From assembly GCA_964515615.1 (NCBI GenBank), contig CAZEVI010000036.1:1-6334 (forward strand): 6,334 nucleotides of DNA, written 5' to 3'. Below the pieces are notes generated by a model. It ran no database searches, was not told where the DNA came from, and worked only from the letters and a program-made list of their open reading frames with translations. Made by a program: the position numbers and the translations under genes. Each line of letters starts with the position of its first letter. The stretch's first letter is position 1. Source of the DNA: CAZEVI01 sp964515615 (lineage in GTDB: Bacteria > Patescibacteriota > UBA1384 > XYA2-FULL-43-10 > CAINNR01). Of this stretch, positions 5,884 through 6,334 are shown one piece after another.

Positions 5884-6225
5884 TTATAATTTCTTTAAGA
5901 GTTCTAAATCATCGGCAATTAAGCTTCTTCTTTTTGCTCTAGCCCAACCCTTAAGCTGTTTTTCTCGTTTCATTGCTTCAGCTCTGGTTTGAAATTTTTC
6001 AGTATAAACAATTTTGAATTTCAGGCCATTATCTTTGATAAATTTGGTGCCATGGTGAAAATGTTTATGCTCCAATTATCGGCGATTAAGATTATTGGTG
6101 TAGCCGATGTATAATTGATTATTATTTGTTCGTAAAATATAAACAAAAAATGCACCAGCAAAATGTGCATTATTTTTTATTGAATTGCCTTTCGACTCGG
6201 TCATAAATTCCCTCGCCCAAGACAT
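5884..6225 (-). pseudogene. GIY-YIG nuclease-like gene interrupted by an in-frame TAA
   Basis: Reading the minus strand from the ATG at 6225 gives 49 codons, then TAA (6078-6076), then 63 more codons in the same frame to the TAA at 5886-5884. Across the stop, the parts make one complete small GIY-YIG domain: FFVYILRT (the GIY strand), NNQLYIGYTNNLNRR (YIG plus the conserved Arg), [stop]-L-E-H, GTKFIKDNG, FKIVYTEKFQTRAEAMKREKQLKGW (with the catalytic Glu in the KREKxLK helix). The TAA sits where close relatives usually have a Leu-like residue in RR-L-x-E-H, so one base change could explain it. AAAGGAG lies just before the ATG at 6225. The roughly 25 residues before FFVY are not family-like and overlap a hairpin. 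Alternatively, one extra T at 6145-6150 would give a GTG start with MHFFVYIL. The family (YhbQ-like) cuts DNA or has unknown housekeeping roles. It is probably inactive; sequencing error or readthrough are alternatives. Confidence 0.7.
6145..6178. terminator. Terminator-like hairpin at the start of the GIY-YIG domain
   Basis: AATGCAC (6149-6155) pairs with GTGCATT (6165-6171) around a nine-base loop. A six-A run (6145-6150) and a six-T run (6173-6178) flank it, so either strand could make a stem followed by a U-tract; the minus strand has the more direct one. It lies between the ATG at 6225 and the first conserved residue of the GIY-YIG domain. It could be the terminator of a gene further upstream on the minus strand. 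Confidence 0.45.
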
Positions 6226-6250
6226 TCAACTCCTTTCATTCTTCTCTGGC

Positions 6251-6289
6251 CGGAGACCATGAGCGAACGAAGTGAGTCGAATGGCTCCG
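6251..6289. repeat. GC-rich stem-loop
   Basis: CGGAG-A-CCAT (6251-6260) pairs with ATGG-CTCCG (6281-6289), giving nine base pairs with one bulged A around a 20-base loop rich in GCGAACGAAGTGAGT. The 60 bases at 6241-6300 are about 58% GC, well above the flanking AT-rich DNA. It looks like a dispersed intergenic repeat rather than a gene; it does not fold as a tRNA. Confidence 0.4.
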
Positions 6290-6334
6290 AACGCTGAACG
6301 AAATCCGAACTTTTTTTCGCAAAAATCCGAACGC
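6286..6334. repeat. Three copies of TCCGAAC at the window edge
   Basis: TCCGAAC occurs at 6286-6292, 6304-6310 and 6326-6332 (starts 18 and 22 bases apart). The outer copies extend to TCCGAACGC and the last two share AATCCGAAC. The array may continue past the window. No open reading frame of note covers it. Confidence 0.4.

Noticed and set aside
6181..6334. tRNA gene suggested by TTCGACTC-like motifs on either strand
   Set aside because: No acceptor stem, anticodon arm and T arm can be arranged in proper order; the TTCGACTC motifs lie in the repeat patch and in the GIY-YIG leader.

Overview
The window is bacterial chromosomal DNA with AT-rich coding regions, an AT-rich promoter style (TATAAT -10 boxes) and very compact gene packing. 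The main surface protein has a signal peptide, fibronectin type III (FN3) domains and a C-terminal membrane anchor with a basic tail, which suits a monoderm-type envelope. Together with a tiny GIY-YIG gene and two candidate leaderless promoters, this would fit a Patescibacteria/CPR-like or other small-genome low-GC lineage. That placement is inference with low to moderate confidence; no rRNA or ribosomal protein marker is present. TAA, TAG and TGA are all used as gene ends, so I see no sign of stop-codon reassignment.

Layout. Positions 1-149 are short, mostly non-coding DNA with a zinc-ribbon-like coding remnant and a 10-bp inverted repeat. A ZIP-family metal transporter follows on the minus strand (best start 857, possible longer form to 935). 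A divergent intergenic region (about 936-1184) holds two short palindromes and a good promoter for the next gene. That gene, on the plus strand (1185-2465), encodes a secreted, membrane-anchored protein with a beta-sandwich-like N-terminal domain and two FN3 domains. It ends at a perfect 44-bp palindrome that should act as a bidirectional terminator.

The right half is a four-gene minus-strand operon with junctions of +2, +2 and -1 nucleotides: ABC-2-type ATPase (5753-4836), ABC-2 permease (4833-4027), NitT/TauT-type permease (4024-3266) and NitT/TauT-type ATPase (3266-2532). The first two genes form a complete ABC-2 (export or membrane-remodelling) transporter. The last two form the membrane and ATPase core of an uptake transporter of the taurine/nitrate/sulfonate class, but no substrate-binding protein is encoded in the window. 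Co-transcription of two different ABC cores, one lacking its receptor, is the most unusual functional feature here.

Upstream of the operon lies a small GIY-YIG nuclease-like gene whose domain is complete in sequence but interrupted by an in-frame TAA. The window ends in a short GC-rich, repetitive, hairpin-forming stretch. I find no tRNA, rRNA, CRISPR array or intact mobile element. I see no proven new system. The best leads are the receptor-less dual-ABC operon, the paired leaderless-promoter architecture and the interrupted GIY-YIG gene.
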